Shown here piece by piece: positions 45,786 to 58,035 of a stretch of 64,000 nt of DNA (the stretch's first letter is position 1; each line of letters starts with the position of its first letter). The DNA lies in the NCBI RefSeq assembly GCF_019175385.1, contig NC_083339.1:47106074-47170073 (forward strand), given 5' to 3'. Made by a program: the position numbers and the translations under genes. This DNA is from Lycium barbarum. Lineage: Eukaryota; Streptophyta; Magnoliopsida; Solanales; Solanaceae. The notes under the pieces were generated by a model. That model was given only the letters and a program-made list of their open reading frames with translations, had not been told where the DNA came from and did not search any database.

Positions 45786-48564
45786 TGTCACACCCCAATC
45801 CTGATGGGGCGTGATGGGCACCCGACCCTTATTTAGAGTCGAGCGAACCCACTGGCTCTCGTTATACTCATAATCTCACTGGACTTTCAGGCATTAATTT
45901 CAATGTATAATGGAAGCTTTTCAGAAAAAAAAAAAATCTTTTCGCCCTTGTTAAATCAAGTAAGAACTGTAATCATATGAAATCTGTAAAGTAATGCATA
46001 ATGAATACATCGGCTTATATAGCCGCATACAAGACTGGCAGGCTGAATACGTGACTCTGTCTGCAAAGTCTCTAACATAAATCATTATACCATGACATGG
46101 ATACTCTGACTCGGCAACACTCCGGAAAGAAATGGAGCTCGCCAATCCCGCTGGAACATCTTCTAGCAATGTCTTCTACTCATCTGTATGCACCTGCGTG
46201 GCATGAAACGCAGCGCCTACACAAAGGGACGTCAGTACGAATAATGTACAGAGTATGTAAGGCATGAGTAACAACATAACATAGATATGAAGAGTAACAA
46301 TGAATAAGAGAGATAACCTGTGCATCTGGATGCCTCGTAAGGCGAATGTCATGCATGCTTAGCCTTTTAAAAACACATTTCAATACATATACATAGTAAC
46401 ATGCCCGGCCATTAAGGCGCGGTTTCATATATATATTATCAAGCCCGGCCATTAAGGCTCGGTGTTATCATCATTAACCTGCGTCCAGGCCTACCGCGTC
46501 CGGGGCAATATCATAACATGCCCACTGCAGTGGTGTGCACATCTACGTGTCTGCCCGGCCGACTATAGCGCAGTGCGGTGTGAGAAAATACTTACATATA
46601 TATATATATATAAAGCATGCATAGGAGCCCAATCAAAAGCCACAACTGTATCGGAGTGACGTAAGGTCGGTAGCCTCCGATTATATTATGGAATACTCAT
46701 CGTCGCTTTGTCTCACCATGAAGGAACAATTATTTTAAGGTGAGACGATCGATGAAGAATAGAATTTGGATAAAACATAGAATAAGATCATAAATTTCAT
46801 AAGGCATCAAGCCATGTATTTTTGGGATCTTAAAATAAATTAGTCATCATCCATGAATGAATTGAGAAATCAGTAAATAACTCAACATTCTTATATCGTC
46901 GTTGGAATCATAAACTTAGAACCTTTAAACATGGAATCATTCTCATCATAGTCATCACAATAATATTCTCACTTTTGTCATCATCGTTGTCATTGAAAAA
47001 AAACATATCCTTCATCGTTATCATAAGAACTCACATAATCACAACCTTTGGTTTTGGAAAATAGGGGTACTTAGGAAAAACATTTATGGAATATCAAGAA
47101 GAAAATCATGCTTTGGAATCTAGGACATTTAACTTTTGATGACGAGGAAAATATGGAAACATTTATGAAACCATAACCTAAAGATCATGCCTTTGAAAGA
47201 AAGGGGCGAGCCTTAACATACCTGGAAGATAATTCTCGAATTTCAACTTACTTCCTATCTTGCCATTCACTGGCGATTATTCGTAGCCTCGTAATCTACA
47301 TATACAACCATTCATAATATTATTAGAATCATCATCATACGCTCGTCTCGAAACTTTAATTAAAAATCCTTTTAGATTCTGTCGAAATTCGGGCAGCATT
47401 TCCCCTGTTTATATGGCTTGCCCGAAATTCCAATTCAATAACCCACAACATTTACAACAATACCAATAGTAGTAATATCATTCCCAACACCAACATATGC
47501 CATAAAACAACCCACACACTATTTTTTTCAAATTTCTCAACCAACCCACTTGCGATACGACTATTTAATAACTTTATTTCCGTAAAGAAGTTGAAATTAA
47601 TACCAACACATCAATAACAACATCCCCAACATCCTACAAGATAAATATATGTATTTCCATCCAAATTTCTCTTCAACCCTCAATCCATAAATCAAAAATA
47701 TCAACACAACAACTACAACTTTTATTTCTTGCAAATATTCCTTAATCAAGGTTGATAAAGAGAAGGATTTAATGATTCATACCTTGTTTTTATGAAGGTT
47801 GCAAAATCTTCATCATTTTCTTGTTCCCATGCTCCTCCAACTCCAAACGAAATTATATTTGTGACTATGCGTTGCCCGGACTTCGATTAGTACTTCGTAG
47901 CTTCAATTTTCACTCAAAATCCTCAATTTTATGAGAGATTTAAGCCCCGTTTTTGTGCAGAATTTTCTGGAAATTTTGGACCATTTTTATGCTGAAAAAT
48001 GGGGGTTTTGACCCTTTTTATAATGGGCAAAAGTCGGCATACTGTAGCTACAATACTGTAGCGGTAGTGTAGCGGTACTGTAGCAGTGCTGTTTCTGCGC
48101 CACAGTTCAGTTTGTAACGTCTATAATTCTCTACTCTGAGGTCCTATCAACGAGAGGTTAGTTGCATTATAAACTAGACTCGATGAACTTCATTTTAGGA
48201 TTTTGAAACACCTCAAAACTCCAAATATACATGGAGATATACCCCTCCAAAGTTGACTAAAAGTCCTTCCAGCATTTCTCAAATTTTCGTCGAACTTATT
48301 TTCTTCAATTTGCTCGATCTCGAAATATTCCGAAACTCTCCCTACATGATATTTATCATTTATTATACATGATAATGACCATATTCTTGTGTTTCAAAAT
48401 ACTCTTTCCCGATTACGACTTACAGGATCATAATCATCCATTATTTAAACAATATACTTAATAATGCCTCATTCCTCATACTCCAAAGTTGTTTTACCTA
48501 GTCGTAACTCGACATACTTACATTCAAATTTAACCAGTGCTTCTCCGAGGTACGGGGTGTAACA
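45786..48564 (-). mobile_element. LARD-2 3' LTR
   Basis: TGTCACACCCC...GGGGTGTAACA, 2779 bp. By eye it matches 52833-55645 almost base for base. The largest difference is the AT microsatellite, (AT)8 at 46596-46611 against (AT)34. On the minus strand, TATA-like TTATAAAAAGGG lies near 48025-48014, preceded by a TACTGTAGC array (48036-48105). Confidence 0.92.
48036..48105. repeat. LARD-2 U3 palindrome cluster (CTGTAGCTACAG type)
   Basis: Repeated TACTGTAGC / GCTACAGTA and TGTAGCGGTA units span about 70 bp. On the element's sense (minus) strand they lie directly upstream of TTATAAAAAGG. The copy in the other LTR (55132-55178) has fewer units. Confidence 0.75.
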
Positions 48565-48611
48565 TTCTCCCCCCCCCCCCCCCCTTTAAAAAACATTCGT
48601 CCTCGAATGTT
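48565..48611 (-). promoter_or_regulatory. LARD-2 palindrome and polypurine tract
   Basis: On the minus strand AACATTCG-AGGA-CGAATGTT (48611-48592) is followed by TTTTTTAAA, a run of 16 G (48584-48569) and AGAA, then the 3' LTR. The palindrome is identical to that of the coding gypsy elements. Confidence 0.9.
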
Positions 48612-51600
48612 GAGGCAGAGTTCGTTCCGAAATAGATGTCCATGTTTTTACCCGTATTTGTCGGTTATTACTTTACTCACTTGCAGTCTTACTTGCTCGT
48701 TAAAACTGAACTTATCCAAACTATGCAATCCATTCTTCTTCTCTTGTGGCCAAAATTTACGCCTGTACCCAAGGTCATCCCTTTTTCTTATTACTTGTCT
48801 GTCCACTAACTCTCCATGCTTTATCATTGTCTCTTCAGCCTTCGTTGTTCACATTCTTGTATGCCCCTTTCATGTCGTGATTACTACATACTTTTATCGA
48901 ATTTTTTATGTCGTCTTTCTTTTTATTTATAAATTCTTCTTCTCTTCAATCCTCCGTATTTTTCTGACGTTCCACAGATATCCCAAGCCTTTATCTCCTT
49001 GGAGTTGACTTATTCTTATTCTTACTTCCTATAAAAAAAATAGCTTCAAAGCTGATCACAGTTAGCACCCTTTGCTTTCTATAGCAGTTGAATTAATCTT
49101 TGCAGTACTTTATCTTTCAACTGATTTTACACCGACATGTCTTGCTTAATTTCTCCTTCCGTCAATTGTACTTCTGGCATTTGGCTAACTAACGGTAATT
49201 CTTGTACTTATATCAAAAACATCTCAAATCTCTCCTTTAATGATTCATTTCCTTCAATTTACTCTTAATGTTTCTGATCCTTAGTTCGGCTAATAAATTA
49301 GGGGTGAATTCAGAAGTTCGTCGAAAAATAACCAAGATTCCTAGTCATGTAGCGAATTCGGATCTTTTCAATCTTTCTTTTGTCTGTAACCTTCATTTGT
49401 TCCTTTTCCAATAAGAGCCATCATGTTGCTTGTTCTATGAGATTTCATTGTCACTCGATTGATCTAATCAAACGCAATATCCTTTGATAATTTCCTTTGG
49501 GTTTCTCCTTCTACTTTTAGCCGTTTCCCAATTATCACTTAATAAATCTTTCCCATAGTTTGGCGCAATTGTCTGTCATTTCGATTTACCAATAAAACGG
49601 ATCTCATAATTCCTTAAATGTCCATCTCCTTTATTCATATCCTCGGACTCTTTTCTTGTGATCTTTTCGTCACCTACTTCCACGACTTCACCTTCTGTTG
49701 GCTTAGTTCCTTTATTTCGCAGCCCTTTGCTTGTCTACTAATTGGCCACTTCCTTATTTAGCTGCGGCACTTTTCCTTGCTTGCTTCTCTAGTGCTACTT
49801 CCGATTAGGCTCTTGGTATTAATCGATGTTACATGCGTATCATCTCATTTCCTTTTTAATTGTCGAACTCCTTACTTCCTTGCTTGTCATCATAGTTCCA
49901 CTTATGGTAGCACCCAGATGGCTTGCAATAGCATTTCTTGTCAACGTTTTATTATTCTCATTAATTACTTTACCTCTGATTACTCATCCAATGCGTCAAA
50001 AATACATAGCCAAGAAATCTATATTCAAATGGGACTCCATTTGACCCATATAACAATCCTCAACACCATTCCTTATGCACTTGTATTTAATATTTTCTTT
50101 TCATCGTTGTTATCCCCTATCACAAGATTATACTTACAGCATACTAACCCACTATTCAAATTATTTTCAAATCCTTGTTTGAATCTTTCCTTCCATTTCC
50201 TTCTCCTCTAATCTGAACATCATTACCAAATAACTCATAAGCCGGAGACTAAAATAAAATCTTGCTTAATCATAACTTCCTTTCAATACGAGTATGCTTC
50301 CCTCTATAAGACCTTGGCTCTCCGATACTAGCGGCTAATTGAGATTTGACGAGTTTCCATTCTTGTTCAAATATTTATCATCGTCTCCACACTATTTTAC
50401 TAGCCATTTTATCAGGACGATTATTTATATGGTCCTGTGACATATACTCTCGCGATTTAATATAAACGGTGACTTATAATTTCTCGATGCAGGAGATATT
50501 TTCAAATCTCAGGTAGTACTGCTGTCGTGCTACCCATAGGCATATTGTCTTTCTTTCCTTTGACGATCATTGAGGTTCTTATAAGTATTTCTCTTTTAAA
50601 ACTTTCATCTCTTCCAACGCTGCGATTTTCCTTTAGTAATCCCGTCTATCCTGATACTTATCCTTGATCACTTGTAGGCCTTCTCATTTCCTCCGTTACA
50701 TTTTTGGGGTACATCTACTGCATATTTACTTGTAACAAAATATTTCTCTGGTACGAGCGACTTGAATCATAGCCCGGGACACCACGTATTGCATTGACAA
50801 AACTTATTTCCTTGATTTTTCTAAACCTTTATTATCTTGTCATGCCTTCGTTCCCATGTCTGTCTCATAATATACATGCATTTAGTCTATTTCCACTTTT
50901 CTTTAGCGCATCCTTGCTTTATTAGTTCATTTCAAAGTTTGACTCCTTCAAGCCGGTACATTTCTTTCTTCTGTACTTGGAATTATTCTAATTCGTCTAA
51001 GAATGTCCTCATATACCAGGAACATTCGAGTATTGACCGTCTTTGGTAGTCAATTAGCCGAGCCTAGCGATTCTACAACTCTTCTAGTCCATATAGTGTC
51101 GGAGCTACTTTTATCGTATGGTTGGACTTATTTCTCTTTTGCTAATTGAATTCTTGTATCAAGTCAAATGTCCACATATTTTGAACACACATCAAATCAC
51201 GTCCCGCCTTCATGTCGTAGAATAGTGCATTACATTCATTCATACGTATATACCATTATTGGTCTGGTCCGAAAAAAAAAGAAAAAAAATTGACTGCGCA
51301 GGGTTCCGCTTTTCTTTCGCGATGCGGAAGAAAAGCACAACTTTCTGGGAGCTTCCGCTTTCCTTCCGCGATGCGGACGGAAAGCGCAACTTCCTTCTGT
51401 GCAGAACTCCGCTTTTCTTCCGCGATGCGGACGAAAAGTGGGAAGTTCTGAAGCCTTCCACTTTCCATCCGCGATGCGGACGGAAAGCGCAATGCCCTGA
51501 AGCTTTCTGCGCAGAACTCTGTTTTCTTCCGCAGTGATGTTCTGAGGCTGATTTTGAATGAGAAATTATGGATCTGATTCTTGGCCTTTCGAGTAACACA

Positions 51601-52817
51601 AGGTCATAACCTCTAAACTGCTTATGGAACTCGTAACAAATCCAAAGGAATAATCGATGGTGAGTAAAGTAATATTTCAAGAATCGATCAAATGACAAGG
51701 CATTAAGATTCGAAATATAAGGCTTGGGAATGGACTGGATTAGTGATGGAACGCTCATGTTCATGTTCTAGCCAGGTTTACGCCCAAAGAAGGGGGAGGG
51801 GAAAAACGAACACCTTACATACCTTACTATCAAGTTTTCCCTTCACCCGAGCTGTTATGTATCGAGGAATATATATCATTAATCATACTTTCATCACATT
51901 TTCATCAACTTATAAGCACTCTTAGACGTCCTTTTCTTTCTTTCTTTGTTCATTTCTTATTCCCCTTTACGATAGCATAGCTTGCTCGTATGTACGTTTA
52001 TTTCTCGTATTTCCATCTTGAAGGCCCTCCTATATTTCCATTGCTCTTAAAAGGGCTCCTTTCCCACTTGCCACTTAACAATATCTACTTAGAAGTTTTG
52101 TAGATCCTTCCACCAGGAGTACAAACCCATCTTAATCTCGTCCATATTTATATACTTCTAAGTGGAACTTTCCCGTACTCGTTAACTTCCTTTCCGTATC
52201 AATATTTCTTTGTTACCACTCACTAGTCATTTTAATCTATAAATCGTAATACTGCATTTAAGTTCATGGCATCAACATTCTTTATGTTTCCAATAAGTCC
52301 CATAATGGTTCCTTCAACCATGACTTACCAAATGGCTGATGGTCATATTTTTCCCCTTTACTCTTTCTCTATAAAAATGCAGACAATTCAATTTGAAAAA
52401 CATTTCGGCAGAGTTTTCCCTATAATTCTTACTACCTCATTCCTGCACACAGCCCAGAAAACACATCCAATGCCCCACAGAGCAATCACAAATACCAAAA
52501 TATCTTGCTCAAACTCTTATATCAACATCTATCTATATTAATCAAACATGAAACATACCTTTCGAATGAACGACTTCAATTTTCAACAATTATCTCGTAG
52601 CGGCATAATCAACTGCTTATCCATGACAAAAAATTTGGGATTCGAATCAGGGACATCATATCTTATAATTTAGCTCTATGGCACGATCTAAGATAAGAAA
52701 GAAAGGTCAATAGTTCCTAAATGTCCTGCAGCCTCTTATTTATAAGTGTGGCGCGCTTCACACGCATAAACAAGACTCTACTGGACACGACTTTGCAGAC
52801 AACCCCTAGGACGAACC
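48612..52817 (-). other. LARD-2 internal region without recognisable genes
   Basis: The plus strand is T/C-rich, so the element's sense strand is purine-rich as in coding gypsy DNA. Still, no domain can be recognised and the ORFs are short. The longest plus-strand frames (48607-49008 and 49777-50211) are antisense to the element and look like T-rich shadows. The leader (about 52690-52817) is shared with E4 and LARD-1. A hairpin array lies at 51306-51540, and a stretch at 52390-52470 resembles 7780-7860 of LARD-1. Confidence 0.65.
51306..51540. repeat. Tandem hairpin array, about 50 bp period
   Basis: Four full units and a fifth partial one start near 51306, 51355, 51409, 51458 and 51510. Each is a 33-bp inverted repeat: left arm CCGCTTTCCTTCCGC, loop GAT, right arm GCGGACGGAAAGCGC, with matching changes in both arms of several units. 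The spacers (about 16-20 bp, often with CTGTGCAGAAC or similar) are also repeated. A 174-residue minus-strand frame (51240-51764) crosses the array and yields a repeated SASRKESG-like peptide, probably by chance. Confidence 0.88.
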
Positions 52818-52829
52818 GCTCTGATACCA
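52818..52829 (-). promoter_or_regulatory. LARD-2 primer binding site
   Basis: On the minus strand, TGGTATCAGAGC is a perfect tRNA-Met-type site 3 bp inside the 5' LTR. Intact priming signals in a non-coding element fit mobilisation in trans. Confidence 0.9.
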
Positions 52830-52832
52830 ACT

Positions 52833-53632
52833 TGTCACACCCCAATCCTGATGGGGCGTGATGGGCACCCGACCCTTATTTAGAGTCGAGCGAACCCACT
52901 GGCTCTCGTTATACTCATAATCTCACTGGACTTTCAGGCATTAATTTCAATGTATAATGGAAGCTTTTCAGAACAAAAAAATCTTTTCGCCCTTGTTAAA
53001 TCAAGTAAGAACTGTAATCATATGAAATCTGTAAAGTAATGCATAATGAATACATCGGCTTATATAGCCGCATACAAGACTGGCAGGCTAAATACGTGAC
53101 TCTGTCTGCAAAGTCTCTAACATAAATCATTATACCATGACATGGATACTCTGACTCGGCAACACTCCGGAAAGAAATGGAGCTCGCCAATCCCGCTGGA
53201 ACATCTTCTAGCAATGTCTTCTACTCATCTGTATGCACCTGCGTGGCATGAAACGCAGCGCTCACAAGAAAGGGCGTCAGTACGAATAATGTACTGAGTA
53301 TGTAAGGAATGAGTAACAACATAACATAGATATGAAAAGTAACAATGAATAAAAGAGATAACATGTACATCTGGATGCCTCGTAAGGGGAATGTCATGCA
53401 TGCTTAGCCTTTTAAAAAAACATTTCAATACATATACATAGTAACATGCCCGGCCATTAAGGCGCGGTGTCATATATATAATATCATGTCTGGCCATTAA
53501 GGCTCGGTGTTATCATCATTAGCCTGCGTCCAGGCCTCCCGCGTCCGGGGCAATATCATAACATGCTCACTGCAGTGGTGTGCACATCTATGTGCCTGCC
53601 CGGCCGACTATAGCGCAGTGCGGTGTGAGAAA

Positions 53633-53719
<87 letters not shown>

Positions 53720-55645
53720 GCATAGGAGCCCAATCAAAAGCCACAACTGTATCGGAGTGACGTAAGGTCGGTAGCCTCCGATTATATTATGGAATACTCA
53801 TCGTCGCTTTGTCTCACCTTGAAGGAACAATTATTTTAAGGTGAGACGATCGATGAAGAATAGAATTTGGATAAAACATAGAATAAGATCATAAATTTCA
53901 TAAGGCATCAAGCCATGTATTTTTGGGATCTTAAAATAAATTAGTCATCATCCATGAATGAATTGAGAAATAAGTAAATAACTCAACATTCTTATATCGT
54001 CGTTGGAATCATAAACTTAGAACCTTTAAACATGGAATCATTCTCATCATAATGATATTCTCACTTTTGTCATCATCGTTGTCATTGAAAAAAAACATAT
54101 CCTTCATCGTTATCATAAGAACTCACATAATCACAACCTTTGGTTTTGGAAAATAGGGGTACTTAGGAAAAACATTTATGGAATATCAAGAAGAAAATCA
54201 TGCTTTGGAATCTGGGACATTTAACTTTTGATGACGAGGAAAATACGGAAACATTTATGAAACCATAACCCAAAGATCATGCCATTGAAAGAAAGGGGCG
54301 AGCCTTAACATACCTGAAAGATAATTCTGGACTTTCAACTTACTTCCTATCTTGCCATTCACTGGCGATTATTCGTAGCCTCGTAATCTACATATACAAC
54401 CATTCATAATATTATTAGAATCATCATCATACGCTCGTCTCGAAACTTTAATTAAAAATCCTTTTAGATTCTGTCGAAATTCGGGCAGCATTTCCCCTGT
54501 TTATATGGCTCGCCCGAAATTCCAATTCAATAACCCACAACATTAACAACAATACCAATAGTAGTAATATCATTACCAACACCAACATATGCCATAAAAC
54601 AACCCACACACTGTTTTTCTCAAATTTCTCTACCAACCCACTTGCGATACGACTATTTAATAACTTTATTTCCGTAAAGAAGTTGAAATTAATACCAACA
54701 CATCAATAACAAAATCCCCAACATCCTACAAGATAAATATATGTATTTCCATCCAAATTTCTCTTCAACCCTCAATCCATAAATCAAAAACATCAACACA
54801 ACAACTACAACTTTTATTTCTTGCAAATATTCCTTAATCAAGGTTGATAAAGAGAAGGATGTAATGATTCATACCTTGTTTTTATGAAGGTTGCAAAATA
54901 TTCATCATTTTCTTGTTCCCATGCTCCTCCAACTCCAAACGAAATTATATTTGTGACTATGCGTTGCCCGGACTTCGATTAGTACTTCGTAGCTTCAATT
55001 TTCACTCAAAATCCTCAATTTTATGAGAGATTTAAGCCCCGTTTTTGTGCAGAATTTTCTGGAAATTTTGGACCATTTTTATGCTGAAAAATGGGGGTTT
55101 TGACCCTTTTTATAATAGGCAAAAGTCGGCATGCTGTAGCTACAATACTGTAGCAGTACTGTAGCAGTGCTGTTTCTGCGCCACAGTTCAGTTTGTAACG
55201 TCTATAATTCTCTACTCTGAGGTCCTATCAACGAGAGGTTTGTTGCATTATAAACTAGACTCGATGAACTTCATTTTAGGATTTTGAAACACCTCAAAAC
55301 TCCAAATATACATGGAGATATACCCCTCCAAAGTTGACTAAAAGTCCTTCCAGCATTTCTCAAATTTTCGTCGAACTTATTTTCTTCAATTTGCTCGATC
55401 TCGAAATATTCCGAAACTCTCCCTACATGATATTTATCATTTATTATACATGATAATGACCATATTCTTGTGTTTCAAAATACTCTTTCCCGATTACGAC
55501 TTATAGGATCATAATCATCCATTATTTAAACAATATACTTAATAATGCCTCATTCCTCATACTCCAAAGTTGTTTTACCTAGTCGTAACTCGACATCCTT
55601 ACATTCAAATTTAACCAGTGCTTCTCCGAGGTACGGGGTGTAACA
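52833..55645 (-). mobile_element. LARD-2 5' LTR
   Basis: TGTCACACCCC...GGGGTGTAACA, 2813 bp, near-identical to 45786-48564. It has a pure (AT)34 run at 53645-53712 and two rather than three TACTGTAGC-type units near 55150. Confidence 0.92.
53645..53712. repeat. (AT)34 microsatellite
   Basis: A pure dinucleotide run of 68 bp. The paired LTR has 16 bp at the equivalent place (46596-46611). The LTRs were identical at insertion, so the difference arose afterwards. Confidence 0.95.
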
Positions 55646-56819
55646 GACAAGGTAGCTTAGTTGTGTAAGAAGTTATGATGTACATGTCGTGTGGTTGCTG
55701 GTCGTAACTTACTGAAATTATATGAAAAGAAGACATGAACTTAGGTGTAAGAATCTTATGTAGTCCGCTTAATATGCTCGTAAACATTTGCAAGAATTCC
55801 GAGCATCTTTATGTTGTTGGTTAAGGATTGTTTTGGACGTGTTGTTGTTTTTGTTAAGTTGGAAAAACTAATTATAATTAAGAGTATACATCATGTTGTC
55901 ATAGTAATTGGGCTGTTATAGAATCATTTTGATGAAGTATTACGCCTATAGACTAATGAGAATAAAATAGAGGTGTCATAACCGCATGTATAGTATTGTC
56001 GAATGTTGTAAGGTATGGATTGATTTGAAATCGCATACGGACTGTTTTGACACGTTGTTGTTGTTCTTATTGAACTTGGAAGATTAATGATAATTAAGAT
56101 TATGCATTGTGTTGTATGTTGGATGGGCTGTTATAAAGTTTTTACATGCAAACGTAAGGCTACAAACTATTACGAATAACTTGAGGATCTAGTAGCCGTA
56201 TGTGAATCGCTATTGAATGTTGTGAATGCGGACTGTTTGGAATGTTGTGTGGGCTGTCCGGATTGGTATTGAATGTATAATTATTGATGTGGGATTGGTT
56301 GTGTGTAGTTGGTTTGACTACAAGAGAAAACGTCGTCTAAACATCTAGAAAGGAGTTACTAACGTTAGAATACGTTTTGAATCTCCCCGTAGCTTAACTG
56401 TAGTTGTTGGCGTCTTAATATAGGTTGAAGTATTATTGGGCAGCGTATCTATAATGTGTGACAAATAAGCGCTAAAGGTATGTGAAGCTAACCCTTCTTT
56501 CTTTTTGGCATGATCGTTGTGAAATAAATATACGATATATATATATGATTCCAAAGGAATTACTATTCCTAGAGCCACTAGGATGGTTAATGATCTTGAT
56601 TCTCATAACTTACATTTTATATATATATATATTGATATATACATATGATTTCAAAGTTCCATTTTGATATAATCCACAGGGACATCTGAAAGGTAAATGA
56701 TATGACTATTATTTGAATTTGCGAAAGATGGTTCGTGTTGACTATTCTATTGAGTCCTTAAAAACGTTTTGAATTGCATATAGTTTCTCATTACTCTGCT
56801 CGTGCATACCTCAATATGT

Positions 56820-57095
56820 CTTTCACCGAATCCCGGGCCGGGTATATTTTCGTGCACAGCTTCACTGCATCGTTCACCGAGTCCCTCATTCGAGGGCCGG
56901 GACACGTTATATGTATATGTATAAGATGATATAATGATACGGTGATGGCGGCCAGGATGACATATGATGACTTTATCCACCGAGCCCCTCACAAGAGGGC
57001 CGGGACACGTTATATATATATATATATTTGTATGTATATGCATGATGATGATATGATTTTATTTACCGAGTCCGTCACTATAACGCCGGGACATG
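56820..57095. repeat. E9 R-region minisatellite (CACCGAGTCCCTC...GAGGGCCGGGACA)
   Basis: Four spaced units of CACCGAGNCCCTCA...GAGGGCCGGGACACG with AT-rich spacers. It is homologous to 18650-18845 but with a GGGACACG variant. Confidence 0.75.
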
Positions 57096-57841
57096 TTCTA
57101 TATACATACGTACAAGATGGTTATCTAATTATGTTACTACGTCTCAAAACGGGTTGAGTATGATATATGACACGGACATGCACGATTTATGTTTCAAAAG
57201 CAAGCATCTTGGTATGCTGGAAATTGTACTCGTGTTCTGTACTCCTCATTTCAAATATAATCCTGTTTACTGTGTTTCATACTTTACATGCTCAGTACAT
57301 ATTCCGTACTGACCCCTTTTCTTCGGGGGGCTGCGTTTCATGCCGGCAGGTACAGATACCCGCTTTGGTGAACCGCCAGCTTAAGATTTCCCTTCTGCTA
57401 TCTTGGAGAGTTCCGTTGTTCCAGAGCCCAGACTTTGGTATAGATCCCTTTTGATCTAAATATATGCATATGTTGTTTAAGGGTACGACAGGGCCCTGTC
57501 CCGTCATATGTTACATTACTGTTGATACTCTTAGCGGTCTGTGGACATATGTGTGGGTTGTGTATGGGTTCTGTTCAACTGTGTCTATACGATGTGTTGT
57601 GGTATGATGTTCGTCTATAATGGCAGGCTTGTTGGCTTGCATATGATATTGATATGTGATGGCAGCCTTGTAGGCTTGCTTTTATATGTATAATTATGCG
57701 ACAAATCTGAGACCATGGTTTGGTCATTATGAATTCCATATGGTATCTATTGTGGACTGGACATGTAGCTAACAGGAGTGTATATGAGTACCCAGTTCGG
57801 GTAATTAGTCACGACCTACGGGGTTGTGTCGTGACAGAACA

Positions 57842-58030
57842 ATTCTCAGACTCTATAGGGTCATCAAAAGAAATCAATGACATGTTTGTTCAAGTTGTAG
57901 TTGAGGAAAATAGTGAAGGAAAGGATAATGAGAATGTTGGTGGTGGTTCTAAGGTGCAGGAAGTTAATAAGGTACCAGAAATTGAACAAGCATCCAGCCA
58001 AGAGGTGGATAATACTCCTAAAGTGTTAGG
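57842..58030 (+). pseudogene. ORF1-like remnant of LINE copy B, middle piece
   Basis: In-frame SIGSSKEINDMFVQVVVEENSEGKDNENVGGGSKVQEVNKVPEIEQASSQEVDNTPKVLG matches copy A at 27050-27230. It is bounded on the left by the E9 target duplication and on the right by the E7 duplication. The frame here is fully open. Confidence 0.55.
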
Positions 58031-58035
58031 AAAAT

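Larger units (their letters stand above)
45786..55645 (-). mobile_element. LARD-2: complete non-coding LTR element, minus orientation
   Basis: Two near-identical LTRs (45786-48564 and 52833-55645) flank 4268 bp. On the minus strand the order is 5' LTR, primer site (52829-52818), leader, internal, palindrome plus polypurine tract (48611-48565), 3' LTR. The flanks GAAAA (45781-45785) and GACAA (55646-55650) are a target duplication with one mismatch. No gag, protease, RT or integrase motif is seen on either strand. It therefore fits a large retrotransposon derivative moved by proteins from another element. Confidence 0.85.
44271..57836 (+). mobile_element. E9 solo LTR (family C-like), interrupted by LARD-2
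   Basis: It starts TGTTAGACCCTGTA and ends GTTGTGTCGTGACA. A perfect GAACA duplication (44266-44270 and 57837-57841) flanks it inside LINE copy B. The U3 start (TACGTCGAGTTATTCGCAAA) matches E6 at 17066. Net length after removing LARD-2 is about 3.7 kb, longer than E6 because of extra U3 DNA (44340-45240). No internal region is attached. Donor- and acceptor-like motifs lie near 56476 and 57347. Confidence 0.9.

Noticed and set aside
48607..50211. Plus-strand ORFs of 133 and 144 residues, rich in Phe, Leu and Ser, looking membrane-like
   Set aside because: They are antisense to LARD-2 in T/C-rich DNA, which always reads as hydrophobic. No start context, conserved family or partner gene supports them.
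51240..51764. 174-residue minus-strand ORF with repeated SASRKESG-like peptide
   Set aside because: It spans the tandem hairpin array. The frame is open because the 50-bp units lack stops. It has no recognisable domain and its ends lie in unrelated DNA, so I treat it as a by-product of the repeat.
53507..53744. ORFs on both strands with long Tyr-Ile repeats
   Set aside because: They are translations of the (AT)34 microsatellite.
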